This document shows positions 13,395-21,211 of a DNA stretch of 26,727 nt, in pieces (positions within the stretch are counted from its first letter, which is position 1; the number at the start of each line of letters is the position of its first letter). Both the position numbers and the translations under genes were made by a program. Source of the stretch: CAZMJG01 sp964576365 (GTDB lineage: Bacteria; Patescibacteriota; Microgenomatia; UBA1406; GWC2-37-13); contig CAZNUT010000015.1 of the NCBI GenBank assembly GCA_964576365.1, positions 1 to 26,727 of the forward strand, given 5' to 3'. Below the pieces are notes generated by a model, which was given only the letters and a program-made list of their open reading frames with translations, searched no databases and was not told where the DNA came from.

Positions 13395-15755
13395 ATGGAT
13401 CCCGATACAGTAAATCTTATCATCGACAGAGCAATCTTCATCTCTCTGATACTTCTTGCTCTTATTGTCGCCGGAGTCATTTCTGCAATTGTTTTGTATG
13501 TAGTGGCTTTGTATTTCCGACTAAAAAAACGGGAGCAGATGGCGGACGAAATGGTGACACTCGAAGTGCAAGTACCCAAAGAAAATGACATTAAGATAGA
13601 TGCAGCTGAACAAATGTTTGCCTCATTTGCCTCTCTTAAAAAAGTCGGCTTCTGGGATTTCTTTGAAGTTGAAGATATTCTTGCATTTGAAATCGTCGCA
13701 AAAAAATCTGAAATACGATTTTATGTCACAGCTCCAAATGGTATTGTCGACCTGGTTGAAAAAACCATCTATGGTTTTTATCCTTCAGCTGATATTCACA
13801 AAGTAGATGAACCAAATATTTTTTCTGAAAAAGGAAAAGTGGCTTTTGCAGCTCTTCGTCAATCCAAAGATGCATACATGCCTTTGAAGGTATATCGAGA
13901 TATTCCACAAGATTCTTTATCGGTCATCACCTCTACGCTTGCAAAAATGGATGATGATGAAGGAGTCATCATTCAGCTTCTGATCCGTGCTACTGAATCT
14001 GACTGGAAATCGTCTGGAAAATCATATCTGAGTGAAACCAAAAAAAATGAATCAGATCCTAGTAAAGCAAAATATGAGACCGACCAGCGAACGCTTGAAA
14101 AAATAAATGAAAAAGTCACGAAGCCGGGATTTGAAAGCATGATACGCATCGTAGTTTCCGCAAAAAATCAAGATATCGCGGATGCACATTTGCGTAATAT
14201 CAAGAATGCATTTAGCACCTTCGATAGTGAAACAAACAGCCTCAGCAGCCCCAAAATCTGGTTTAACGCTGGCTTTATGATGAATTTTATTTATAAATTT
14301 TTTCCGGTGTATGAGCTATGGTTTGAGCCAATGACCTCTATTTTTTCATCTGACGAACTTGCAACTTTTTTTCACTTCCCAAATAGAACAGTAGAAACAC
14401 CACATATTCAATGGCTGAAGGCAAAAACTGCACCTGTCTCCGCAGAAGTACCAACAGAAGGTGGCACTTTTCTCGGATACGGATATTACCGGGGAGTACG
14501 AAGACCGATTCATGTCCATTTGAAAGATCGTATGCGCCACACCTATATTATCGGAAAAACAGGCGTGGGAAAATCAGAATTGCTCAAAGAGATGATAAAA
14601 CAAGATATTCAGGCTGGAAGAGGTGTATGTGTCATTGATCCTCACGGTGATTTAATAGAAGACACTTTGCGCTATATTCCACCAGAACGGGCAGAAGATG
14701 TCATTTTGTTTGATCCTTCAGACACCGAACGTCCTATGGGACTCAATCTTCTTGAAGTTTCGGGTGGAGACGAACAGCAAAAACATTTTATTACAGGAGC
14801 CATCATCAACCTTATGTACAAATTGTATGATCCTCAGCGAACTGGTATCATCGGCCCACGGTTTGAACACGCGGTGAGAAACGCAATGTTGACCGTCATG
14901 TCAGAACCGGGAGCTACGTTCATAGAAATCGTACGTGTGTTGACGGACCCCAAATACGTACAGGAATTATTGCCAAAAGTACAAGATCCAATGATCCGCA
15001 GATACTGGACTGATCAGATAGCACAAACAAGCGATTTCCACAAATCAGAAGTGCTTGACTATATCGTGTCGAAGTTCGGCCGTTTCGTATTTAACAAAAT
15101 GATGAGAAACATCATTGGGCAATCCAAATCTGCATTTGAATTCCGTGACGTCATGGATAATGGCAAAATTCTTCTCATCAACCTTTCAAAAGGAAAACTC
15201 GGTGAGGAAAATTCAACCTTCCTGGGTCTCGTCATCATTCCAAAGATTCTCGCTGCTTCGATGAGCCGGGTAGACACCCCTGAAGATCAGAGGCGTGACT
15301 TTTTTCTATATGTAGACGAGTTTCAAAACTTCGCTACTCCAGATTTTGCAGTCATTTTATCAGAAGCGCGAAAATATCATTTGAGTCTCACTGTGGCAAA
15401 TCAGTTTATAGGCCAGATGGACGAAGAGGTGAAAAATGCTGTGTTTGGCAACGTGGGTACGATGATCTCATTCCGCGTTGGTGTCACCGATGCATCATAC
15501 CTTGCTCGAGAATTTCAGCCACGATTTGGCGAATCAGATTTGATTAATATCGAACGTTTTCACTCATATATGAAAACAATCGTGAACAATGAACCTGTTG
15601 ATCCTTTTTCTGTAGACATGACAAAAGATATGACCCAATCACTGCAGGAACGAAATGAAAAGATAGCTCAGGCAATTATTCAACTATCAAGACTCAAGTT
15701 TGGCCGACCTGTTGAACTCATAGAAGCAGAAGTTTCTCAACGAGCACGGCTCTGA
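13395..15755 (+). CDS. VirD4/TraG-like membrane-anchored ATPase with TraM-recognition-type core
   Basis: 786 residues. One TM helix at about 10-35 is followed by a basic stretch and a roughly 330-residue N-terminal domain of the type seen ahead of such ATPases in CPR genomes. The Walker A GKTGVGKS is at 387-394, followed by CVIDPHGDL, the typical next motif of this HerA/VirD4 group. The acidic VDEFQNF motif has Asp641/Glu642. The family pumps or couples DNA or protein at membranes in conjugation, but no relaxase, VirB4 or pilus-channel gene is nearby. Its place beside pilus and signalling genes suggests a role with the type IV pilus, for example in DNA uptake (inference). Confidence 0.88.
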   Translation: MDPDTVNLIIDRAIFISLILLALIVAGVISAIVLYVVALYFRLKKREQMADEMVTLEVQVPKENDIKIDAAEQMFASFASLKKVGFWDFFEVEDILAFEIVAKKSEIRFYVTAPNGIVDLVEKTIYGFYPSADIHKVDEPNIFSEKGKVAFAALRQSKDAYMPLKVYRDIPQDSLSVITSTLAKMDDDEGVIIQLLIRATESDWKSSGKSYLSETKKNESDPSKAKYETDQRTLEKINEKVTKPGFESMIRIVVSAKNQDIADAHLRNIKNAFSTFDSETNSLSSPKIWFNAGFMMNFIYKFFPVYELWFEPMTSIFSSDELATFFHFPNRTVETPHIQWLKAKTAPVSAEVPTEGGTFLGYGYYRGVRRPIHVHLKDRMRHTYIIGKTGVGKSELLKEMIKQDIQAGRGVCVIDPHGDLIEDTLRYIPPERAEDVILFDPSDTERPMGLNLLEVSGGDEQQKHFITGAIINLMYKLYDPQRTGIIGPRFEHAVRNAMLTVMSEPGATFIEIVRVLTDPKYVQELLPKVQDPMIRRYWTDQIAQTSDFHKSEVLDYIVSKFGRFVFNKMMRNIIGQSKSAFEFRDVMDNGKILLINLSKGKLGEENSTFLGLVIIPKILAASMSRVDTPEDQRRDFFLYVDEFQNFATPDFAVILSEARKYHLSLTVANQFIGQMDEEVKNAVFGNVGTMISFRVGVTDASYLAREFQPRFGESDLINIERFHSYMKTIVNNEPVDPFSVDMTKDMTQSLQERNEKIAQAIIQLSRLKFGRPVELIEAEVSQRARL

Positions 15756-15789
15756 TTTTGTATACTTCCTATTATTTTATTTCAAAAAT

Positions 15790-16524
15790 ATGCTCATCAC
15801 ATACCAATCACGTTTAATTGAAAAAAAGGAAATCGCTCCACAAGTACTACTCCTCAAATGTACATGGCCGGAAAATAAAGAATGGACTTACAAAGCAGGC
15901 CAATACATGATAATCCACATACCTCAGGAAAGTGGCCATCCAGCGCGCAGACTCTACTCTATCGCTTCTCACCCAAGCCATACCGATCACCTTGAATTTA
16001 TTATTGAAATCATTCCAAACGGGATAGGAGGCACATACATCTCCAGTCTAAAAGAGGGAGAATCTCTGACACTCCAAGGATCTGCAGGTCTTTTTATCTA
16101 CCGATCAACAGGTCGCACTCCTATCTTTTTAGCAACAGGTACTGGTATCGCACCCATGCGCAGCATGATCCATGAGCTGATACACCAAAATCAGTTACCA
16201 TCAGGGACCAGATTGCTCTGGGGACTCAAATATCGCCAAGATGGATATTTATTTGAAGAATTTGAAGCTTTGCAAAAAAATAATCCTGGACTGCAAATCG
16301 ACATCTGTCTTTCACGTGAAGAACGATGGGATGATAATAATCTCCAGTCCATGCTATGTCCTGGTAGAGTGACTGCCCATCTGGACAAGCTCAGTGAGGT
16401 CAATCAGCTGGCAAATCATGATTATTATCTATGCGGTGGTAAACACGTAGTTGAAGGACTCAGGGAGTATTTCAAATCACACAATGTGCCCGAGACTCAA
16501 GTCTTCTTTGAAAAGTTTACATAG
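15790..16524 (+). CDS. Ferredoxin-NADP reductase family flavoprotein
   Basis: 244 residues, one FAD-binding and one NAD(P)-binding domain. The FAD motif RLYS is at 54-57, and the GTGIAP pyrophosphate-binding loop at 117-122. The CGG motif for NAD(P) lies near residue 215, and the chain ends in an aromatic-containing FEKFT. No iron-sulfur or globin domain is attached. It should pass electrons between NAD(P)H and a small carrier in the cytoplasm, but the partner is not encoded nearby. A TATACT box at 15761-15766 is about 23 bases upstream of the ATG, so the gene may have its own promoter just past the ATPase stop. Confidence 0.9.
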   Translation: MLITYQSRLIEKKEIAPQVLLLKCTWPENKEWTYKAGQYMIIHIPQESGHPARRLYSIASHPSHTDHLEFIIEIIPNGIGGTYISSLKEGESLTLQGSAGLFIYRSTGRTPIFLATGTGIAPMRSMIHELIHQNQLPSGTRLLWGLKYRQDGYLFEEFEALQKNNPGLQIDICLSREERWDDNNLQSMLCPGRVTAHLDKLSEVNQLANHDYYLCGGKHVVEGLREYFKSHNVPETQVFFEKFT

Positions 16525-16584
16525 TGAGCAATAGATATGTATCTTCTTAAAAAGAAGCTCAGGTAACACATATAATAAAATATT

Positions 16585-16590
16585 TATAAT
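16585..16590 (+). promoter_or_regulatory. -10 box for the 71-residue orphan gene
   Basis: TATAAT ends 14 bases before the ATG at 16605; a second TATAAT lies at 16571-16576. Either would give a very short leader. No -35 consensus at 17 bases was found. Confidence 0.45.
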
Positions 16591-16604
16591 TTATTTAAAT
16601 TTCC

Positions 16605-16820
16605 ATGCAACATACTGAAGTAAATTTCGCAACAATTGTTTCATCTTTTGAACCATCTCAAGAAATCACTGCGGATGGCCCAACAGCCTTATTAACTCCA
16701 GGACGTCACTTTATTTCAGCTGATCCAACAATGTCAATTGCCGAAAGAAGAGCTGCAGAATGGATGCGCCAACAAGAAGAACTTGCACGTGCTAAAAACC
16801 AAAGTGAACTGCTGACATAA
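16605..16820 (+). CDS. Small orphan protein
   Basis: 71 residues, not recognised. The N-terminal 45 residues are neutral and may be unstructured. The last 28 (MSIAERRAAEWMRQQEELARAKNQS) form a strongly charged amphipathic helix that could be a short coiled coil. It has a normal ATG, an AT-rich promoter-like region and two stops in a row (TAA TAA), which favour a real gene. It is followed by a 100-base gap with only a weak ACAAAT/ATTTGT hairpin. No function is proposed. Confidence 0.6.
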   Translation: MQHTEVNFATIVSSFEPSQEITADGPTALLTPGRHFISADPTMSIAERRAAEWMRQQEELARAKNQSELLT

Positions 16821-16921
16821 TAAGCAAATCATACGCAACAAATCGTTGATAATTTGTCGTTCACTTGCAAACCAATATACTCTTAGTTGACACATTGAGC
16901 GCTGTTAGCTGACGTGCAGTC

Positions 16922-17764
16922 TTAAAATGTCGTGATGAAGAAATCAGCGGGAATTTGAGGAAGTGACTGAAAAACACTTACGATTGAAGATACGCCACTA
17001 TTTGCTATTGCCTCCGACTTTATAGTTTTTCCCTGTGAGGGTAAATTGGTTGTACTACCAGTCGAAAAGCCAATTCTACTTTTGGCAAAAAGCACTCGTG
17101 CAATCATGATTTTTGCTTGTGAGTACGATCCAATATTGATAGGTGCTGATTCTATATGGTAACGAAAATTCACACCATCTATTGTTTTGGATGCATTAGT
17201 CGGCGTTATCTTGCCGTTCCCCACCGATCCGCCTACCATAGTGCCCGATGTACAGGGCTCAAGTAAATACTTTTGGATTGAATCTCCTTGTGCGCCATAC
17301 AAGATCGTGAGCTCAACCGCCGGAGCAGAACGGCTTCCACTGCAGCTACCAGCGCCATCCGATCCGAAATACAAGCGTAAGTTGCCTGTATAAGGATTAT
17401 TAAAATCTGGGTAATTGTTAAGATAAAAAACATACTGCTCATCTTTTGGTACTTCAGGCGATGCAAACTCACTTGTCGCTATAGTTGTCACCGAGATATG
17501 GCTTCTTTGCTCATCAATACCCTGAATTTGTATACCAGCCTGTTTATATGTCTGATATGCAGGCGTACCAGGATTGCTGGCTATTTGCATACCTACATCT
17601 GCTCCGGAATCTGCTGCTGCAAGGGCTTTTACTGATTCTTCTTGTGTTTTTGAAATCTGTGTTTCGCCAGTGAGACGATATGAAAGAGCTATCACTACTG
17701 TGACCACCAAAGAAATAAGAAGGACAATGAGCAATAAAGCCTGTCCTGATCGAAGATTACGCAT
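16922..17764 (-). CDS. Large GspK/PilX-like minor pilin
   Basis: 280 residues. The leader MRNLRSG is followed by QALLLIVLLISLVVTVVIALSYR, a prepilin-type hydrophobic helix. Mature position 5 is Leu instead of Glu, as in tip pilins of the GspK/PilX class. ALAAADSGADVGMQIA is the post-helix PilX-like motif, also seen in the 129-residue pilin at 4849. The body of about 230 residues is beta-rich with two Cys (in GSCSGS and EPCTSG) that could form a disulfide. It overlaps the end of the response regulator gene by 8 bases. It is therefore co-translated with two-component genes and not with the main pilus operon. It could be an alternative tip subunit (inference). Confidence 0.82.
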   Translation of the reverse strand: MRNLRSGQALLLIVLLISLVVTVVIALSYRLTGETQISKTQEESVKALAAADSGADVGMQIASNPGTPAYQTYKQAGIQIQGIDEQRSHISVTTIATSEFASPEVPKDEQYVFYLNNYPDFNNPYTGNLRLYFGSDGAGSCSGSRSAPAVELTILYGAQGDSIQKYLLEPCTSGTMVGGSVGNGKITPTNASKTIDGVNFRYHIESAPINIGSYSQAKIMIARVLFAKSRIGFSTGSTTNLPSQGKTIKSEAIANSGVSSIVSVFQSLPQIPADFFITTF

Positions 17765-18146
17765 ACAAATAATTTTTGATTTCTTTTACCAGTTTATCTG
17801 GCGTATAATCACTTTTGACGATATAGCCTCGCACATTAAACTCCATTGCTTTAGACATTACTAAATCTTGTCCAAGATTCGTAAGAAGGACTACATTATT
17901 TTTTGGCAATTTGCCATCTTGCTTCAGTTTTCCCAAAACTTGCAGCCCATCCATATTCGGTAGAATAATGTCAAGCAAAATGAGGTCATATGTATTTTGC
18001 ATTATTTTTTTATAGGCGAGTTCGCCGTCTGCCGCTCGGTCGACATCATATCCTTCTGCCTCCATGATACTTACATACAAATCCAGCAGATCACGCTCAT
18101 CTTCAACAATCAAAATTTTCTTTTTATTATTAGCCGATACATCCAT
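17757..18146 (-). CDS. Receiver-only response regulator paired with the GAF histidine kinase
   Basis: 129 residues, a lone receiver domain. Acidic pocket Glu15/Asp16, phospho-acceptor Asp59 in LILLDIILPNMDG, conserved Lys in YIVKSDYT. A strong Shine-Dalgarno, AAAGGAGG, lies about 11 bases before the ATG and inside the end of the kinase gene, which stops 3 bases upstream. Kinase and receiver are therefore a cognate pair. The third such lone receiver in the window. Its stop overlaps the pilin gene start, tying it to pilus function. Confidence 0.93.
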   Translation of the reverse strand: MDVSANNKKKILIVEDERDLLDLYVSIMEAEGYDVDRAADGELAYKKIMQNTYDLILLDIILPNMDGLQVLGKLKQDGKLPKNNVVLLTNLGQDLVMSKAMEFNVRGYIVKSDYTPDKLVKEIKNYLYA

Positions 18147-18149
18147 TGC

Positions 18150-19535
18150 TTACGCTCCTCCTTTCTCGCGATTAATAGGTAATACCAATGTAAATGTCGA
18201 ACCTACACCTACCGTTGATTTTACTTCAATTGATCCTTTGTGTAAAGTTGCTATCTGTTTGGAAATATATAGCCCTAAACCTGTGCCTGGCTGGCTACTG
18301 TGATGGGCATAAGAATAATCAATTTTGCTAAATTTTTGAAACAATTTGGACATAGATTCTTTTGGAATTCCCGATCCAGTATCTATGACTGAAGCCAGAA
18401 GAGTTTGTTTGCTTCGATAAGACAAATGGATTGTCACCTTGCCCCCTGGGGGGGTAAATTTTAAGGCATTTCCTACAAGATTCTGCAAAACTTCCCTCAA
18501 TTTATCTTTATCTCCTAATACTTCATACATATCGTGTGCGTCGTGAGTTAAGGTAAAATCTACATGCTTTTCTGTAGCGGTGACTTTAAGCTCTTCATGC
18601 AACATTTGCGCAATTTCAAGCAAATTAAAATTGATCATTTTCAACTCTATTTTGTTTCGCTCAATACGCGAGACAGTAAGCATATCATTGACAAGGCGTA
18701 TGAGGCGTTCTGTCGCATTATATGATACTTCCAGATACTTTTTCATGACCGGATCAAGTTTTTGGGGAGATTTATAAAGCGCCATCCATAAATAACTTTT
18801 GATAGCAGTCATAGGAGTCCGCAGCTCGTGAGATGCAATAGAGACAAACTCATCTTTCAGCACATCAAGCTCTCGCAGATGTTTATTATTTTCCTTAATC
18901 CTGTGTATCATTTTTGCCTGTTGGATAGCGATCGATATGACTTCAGCGAGCTCATTGATCGCTTCTCGCTCGGCACGTGATAACGAACCAATATGTTTAC
19001 CTATGCCCAATACAAGTACTCCTTGCGGTCTATTACTGAAAATCAAAGGATAAAAAAGAATTGTCTGAATTTTGTATGCAGCCTGCAGTTTGTGCGCCTC
19101 ATCATGAGGAAGACTGGGCACACAGATATCGTTAAGCATATTTGTCATCCTTCTGCGCATCTTCACGGCAGAATCGACGCAATGGTTGGTTTTATTTCTA
19201 AGACTAATCTCAAGCTTCTGAAATAAATTTGATTGCTCAGGTGTAACTCCAGATAAATCTTCACCTTGACACATTGCAATAGTTTTTAACACTCGCTTCT
19301 TTGAATCTATGAGCATTATCAGTCCAAGTTGAAAATTCAATTCTCTAATAATTTCCTCAATTAAGTCAGTTGCAGTATCCACAACGCCTGCATGCTTATT
19401 GATGATGTCATACATATTCTGCAGGATGGTGAAGGTATGATTTTTGATCGAGAGTTCTACGTTGCGCTCATACACTTGTTTTGCTACCTGAACAAGTTCT
19501 TTTTCTTTATTGGAAGCAGATGAAGAAGTATCCAT
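18150..19535 (-). CDS. Soluble GAF-domain sensor histidine kinase
   Basis: 461 residues from the ATG at 19533-19535. Residues about 35-200 form a GAF-type sensor domain (NMYDIINKHAGVVDTATDLIEEII ... FSNRPQGVLVLGIGKHIG). A helical linker leads to the HisKA domain with His236 in SHELRTPMTA. The HATPase domain has N-box NLVGNALKF, G1 DTGSGIP, F-box LFQKFSKID and G2 GTGLGLYIS. No TM segment, so it senses a cytoplasmic cue. The frame is open 39 codons further upstream, but that overlaps the preceding ORF. A TATAAT box sits 7 bases before the chosen ATG. It probably phosphorylates the receiver encoded just downstream. Confidence 0.93.
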   Translation of the reverse strand: MDTSSSASNKEKELVQVAKQVYERNVELSIKNHTFTILQNMYDIINKHAGVVDTATDLIEEIIRELNFQLGLIMLIDSKKRVLKTIAMCQGEDLSGVTPEQSNLFQKLEISLRNKTNHCVDSAVKMRRRMTNMLNDICVPSLPHDEAHKLQAAYKIQTILFYPLIFSNRPQGVLVLGIGKHIGSLSRAEREAINELAEVISIAIQQAKMIHRIKENNKHLRELDVLKDEFVSIASHELRTPMTAIKSYLWMALYKSPQKLDPVMKKYLEVSYNATERLIRLVNDMLTVSRIERNKIELKMINFNLLEIAQMLHEELKVTATEKHVDFTLTHDAHDMYEVLGDKDKLREVLQNLVGNALKFTPPGGKVTIHLSYRSKQTLLASVIDTGSGIPKESMSKLFQKFSKIDYSYAHHSSQPGTGLGLYISKQIATLHKGSIEVKSTVGVGSTFTLVLPINREKGGA

Positions 19536-19542
19536 ATGGTTC

Positions 19543-19548
19543 ATTATA
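19543..19548 (-). promoter_or_regulatory. -10 box of the histidine kinase gene, leaderless spacing
   Basis: On the minus strand a perfect TATAAT ends 7 bases before the ATG at 19535 and begins just 8 bases past the stop of the previous ORF. A second in-frame ATG overlaps the box itself, so the downstream ATG is the better start. No -35 consensus at 17 bases. Confidence 0.6.
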
Positions 19549-19555
19549 CAGACAA

Positions 19556-19969
19556 TCAGCGTATATCTCTCTGAGCGACATACTCCTGTATGCCCGAAAA
19601 CCAGTTGGCTATCGATTTGGTATCTGAACTTTGAATATGCCTCATATACCACGAAAGTTCAGAACCGCTGTATGCTGCGTCGGCAAGGTCATGAAATATG
19701 CTTTCTTTTTTCTGATGAATCAAAATCCACCAGACATTTTCACAAATGGTTGAAAACTCATCTAAATCAAGATGAAACGAAAGAAAATCAAGATATGATA
19801 TCCGTAATAATCTATCTAGTTGTTTTGGGGTGGCAAGCAATGGATCATGAATCTTTAACAAAACAAGATATTTGTTTGGAATATGACACACAAATGCGTT
19901 TTGTTTACAATCCTTTGATATGTGCTCATCTGAATTATTGAGACCAATCGGGAGGATGATACGGCGCAT
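19556..19969 (-). CDS. Orphan helical protein, second of a tandem homologous pair
   Basis: 137 residues if the ATG at 19969 is used; no family recognised. A middle block (RLLRISYLDFLSFHLDLDEFSTICENVWWILIH) resembles a block of the preceding ORF (RILQLLYTDFKEYQVDIDTLSTVCEEILLLCIK). The two proteins are thus probably homologous units. The start overlaps the end of the preceding ORF by 35 bases in another frame. This could be coupling, or the two could be one two-unit protein split by a frameshift or an assembly error. It ends 20 bases before the histidine kinase start, so a link to that signalling operon is possible. Cytoplasmic, no TM segment. Confidence 0.6.
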   Translation of the reverse strand: MRRIILPIGLNNSDEHISKDCKQNAFVCHIPNKYLVLLKIHDPLLATPKQLDRLLRISYLDFLSFHLDLDEFSTICENVWWILIHQKKESIFHDLADAAYSGSELSWYMRHIQSSDTKSIANWFSGIQEYVAQRDIR

Positions 19970-20294
19970 CCAAATCCCCAACATATGCTTCAAACTGTAA
20001 AAACGTACGTGAAAATGTGTCATCATGTGGTGTCAATGCTACTGTACGTAATAAATGCTTCAGCACACTCCCACGCTGAAGCGCATTCCACAACTCAAAA
20101 GACTCATATCTCAGATCTGTTTTTATGCATAAAAGCAATATTTCTTCACATACAGTCGAAAGTGTATCAATATCTACTTGATATTCTTTAAAATCTGTAT
20201 AGAGCAACTGCAAAATACGATTTATATCCCCTTTATTTACATCCGCACTGTTGTCTTTTCCTATTTTTTTAATATATTGCGATAACAATACCAT
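19935..20294 (-). CDS. Orphan helical protein, first of a tandem homologous pair
   Basis: 119 residues, no recognised family, no TM segment or signal. Residues about 25-58 match the core of the following ORF in pattern (aromatic-Asp-Phe, then a Leu/Ile-Asp-rich run, STVCEE against STICEN). A TATAAA box lies 8 bases before the ATG, matching the short-leader pattern of other genes here. It begins a minus-strand group that continues into the histidine kinase and receiver genes. Function unknown. Confidence 0.6.
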   Translation of the reverse strand: MVLLSQYIKKIGKDNSADVNKGDINRILQLLYTDFKEYQVDIDTLSTVCEEILLLCIKTDLRYESFELWNALQRGSVLKHLLRTVALTPHDDTFSRTFLQFEAYVGDLDAPYHPPDWSQ

Positions 20295-20323
20295 TTCATA
20301 ATTTTATACGTTTCTATAAACAA

Positions 20324-20745
20324 TCAGCGGGTTTTTTTATCGGATACATGCAAATCCTTCGATGGTATTTTCTGATATACGCCAAATCGTNNNNNNNNNN
20401 NNNNNNNNNNNNNNNNNNNNNNNNNNNNNNNNNNNNNNNNNNNNNNNNNNNNNNNNNNNNNNNNNNNNNNNNNNNNNNNNNNNNNNNNNNTTTATCGGAT
20501 ACATGCAAATCCTTCGATGGTATTTTCTGATATACGCCAAATCGTATCGGATCTCCTCCTCGAGATGCTGGTTGTCCTAAAATGTAACCTTTTTTTATAT
20601 AAAATTGCTCATGTCGAATTCGGGGAAAATCTGGTTGTTCCATGTCGTATAAAGTATCCTGAATCAATTCATACCCCCTCTCCTGCGCATTTTCAGGAGT
20701 CAGGGTGAGATCGACAAATGATGGAAAGGGTAATAAATATTTCAT
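20324..20745 (-). CDS. Small orphan protein interrupted by an assembly gap; paralogue of the 20829 gene
   Basis: As written the gene runs into 100 Ns. The 55 bases on both sides of the Ns are identical (20336-20390 and 20491-20545). If one copy is removed with the Ns, the frame continues to a TGA at 20324-20326 and gives an 88-residue protein ending SDKKTR. That length matches the 84-residue paralogue next door, which supports the collapsed reading. Both share PSFVDLTLTPENAQERGYEL near the N-terminus and GQPASRGGD and RFGVYQKIP near the C-terminus. No TM segment and no known family. A TAGAAT box is 8 bases before the ATG. Confidence 0.7.
20336..20390. repeat. Left copy of 55-bp exact repeat flanking the gap
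   Basis: Identical over 55 bases to 20491-20545. The two copies abut the two ends of the N-run. The length is typical of an assembler k-mer overlap, so it is probably one genomic sequence present at both contig ends. Confidence 0.85.
20391..20490. other. Assembly gap of exactly 100 Ns
   Basis: 100 consecutive Ns, the default size for a scaffold gap of unknown length. The duplicated 55-bp flanks suggest that the contigs overlap and that there may be no missing sequence. A true tandem duplication with collapsed content cannot be excluded. Confidence 0.95.
20491..20545. repeat. Right copy of 55-bp exact repeat flanking the gap
   Basis: See the left copy at 20336-20390. The paralogous gene at 20829 shares only the last 28 of these bases (20856-20883), so the 55-bp identity is not explained by paralogy alone. 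Confidence 0.85.
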
Positions 20746-20828
20746 ACATCATGATTCTAAATTTTCCGACAAAATGAAGACGATATCAAAAAATGACAAA
20801 GTGATTGATACATGAATCAATTATATGT

Positions 20829-21083
20829 TTATTGATTTTCAACATCTACTCTCTTTGGTATTTTCTGATATACGCCAAATCGTGTATAGTCTCCTCCTCG
20901 AGATGCAGGTTGGCCAAGAATAAGATGGTTTTTTATGAAATATCTTTCATCTTTCACTCTTGAAAAATATGGTTCTTCTCTATCGTAAAAGGTATCTTGT
21001 ATCAATTCATACCCCCTCTCCTGCGCATTTTCAGGAGTTAAGGTGAGATCGACAAATGACGGCATTGGTAATGTATATCGCAT
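20829..21083 (-). CDS. Small orphan protein, intact paralogue of the gap-split gene
   Basis: 84 residues, unknown family. Residues 8-31 are identical to the neighbour (PSFVDLTLTPENAQERGYEL and following), the centre (about 32-55) is diverged and rich in charged and aromatic residues, and the GQPASRGGD and RFGVYQKIP segments are again shared. No TM helix or signal peptide. On the minus strand a TATAAT lies at 21096-21101, 10 bases before the ATG. It lies just downstream of the candidate structured RNA. The pair looks like a recent or gene-converted duplication. Function unknown. Confidence 0.72.
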   Translation of the reverse strand: MRYTLPMPSFVDLTLTPENAQERGYELIQDTFYDREEPYFSRVKDERYFIKNHLILGQPASRGGDYTRFGVYQKIPKRVDVENQ

Positions 21084-21115
21084 ATATAAAAGTATTATAA
21101 CCGCAAGGGAAAGGA

Positions 21116-21174
21116 GGGATCTGGGCTTTCACCTTGTGTGGTAGCCACACACTATCCATCACTGGACAGATCCC
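21116..21174 (-). ncRNA. Candidate structured RNA with a four-way junction
   Basis: On the minus strand a closing stem GGGATCTG/CAGATCCC (8 bp, perfect) encloses three hairpins with almost no linkers. They are TCCA-GTGA-TGGA, TGTGTGG-CTA-CCACACA (7 bp, perfect), and GGT-GAAA-GCC. Two loops are GNRA tetraloops on the minus strand only, which favours that strand. It lies 38 bases past the stop of the 21212 gene and ahead of the promoter of the 20829 gene. It could be a separate small RNA, a 3'-UTR element or a terminator-like structure; the downstream U-tract is weak. It does not match a riboswitch class I can name. Confidence 0.5.
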
Positions 21175-21211
21175 TTTATTGGACTACGTATTCAGTTATT
21201 CAGGTCAAATA

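Noticed and set aside
19536..19652. Longer histidine kinase start
   Set aside because: It would overlap the preceding ORF by nearly 100 bases and encode the -10 box. The ATG at 19535 fits the pattern of other genes.
20336..20545. 55-bp direct repeats as target duplications or termini of an inserted element
   Set aside because: They sit exactly at the ends of an N-run of default gap length, which is better explained by contig overlap.
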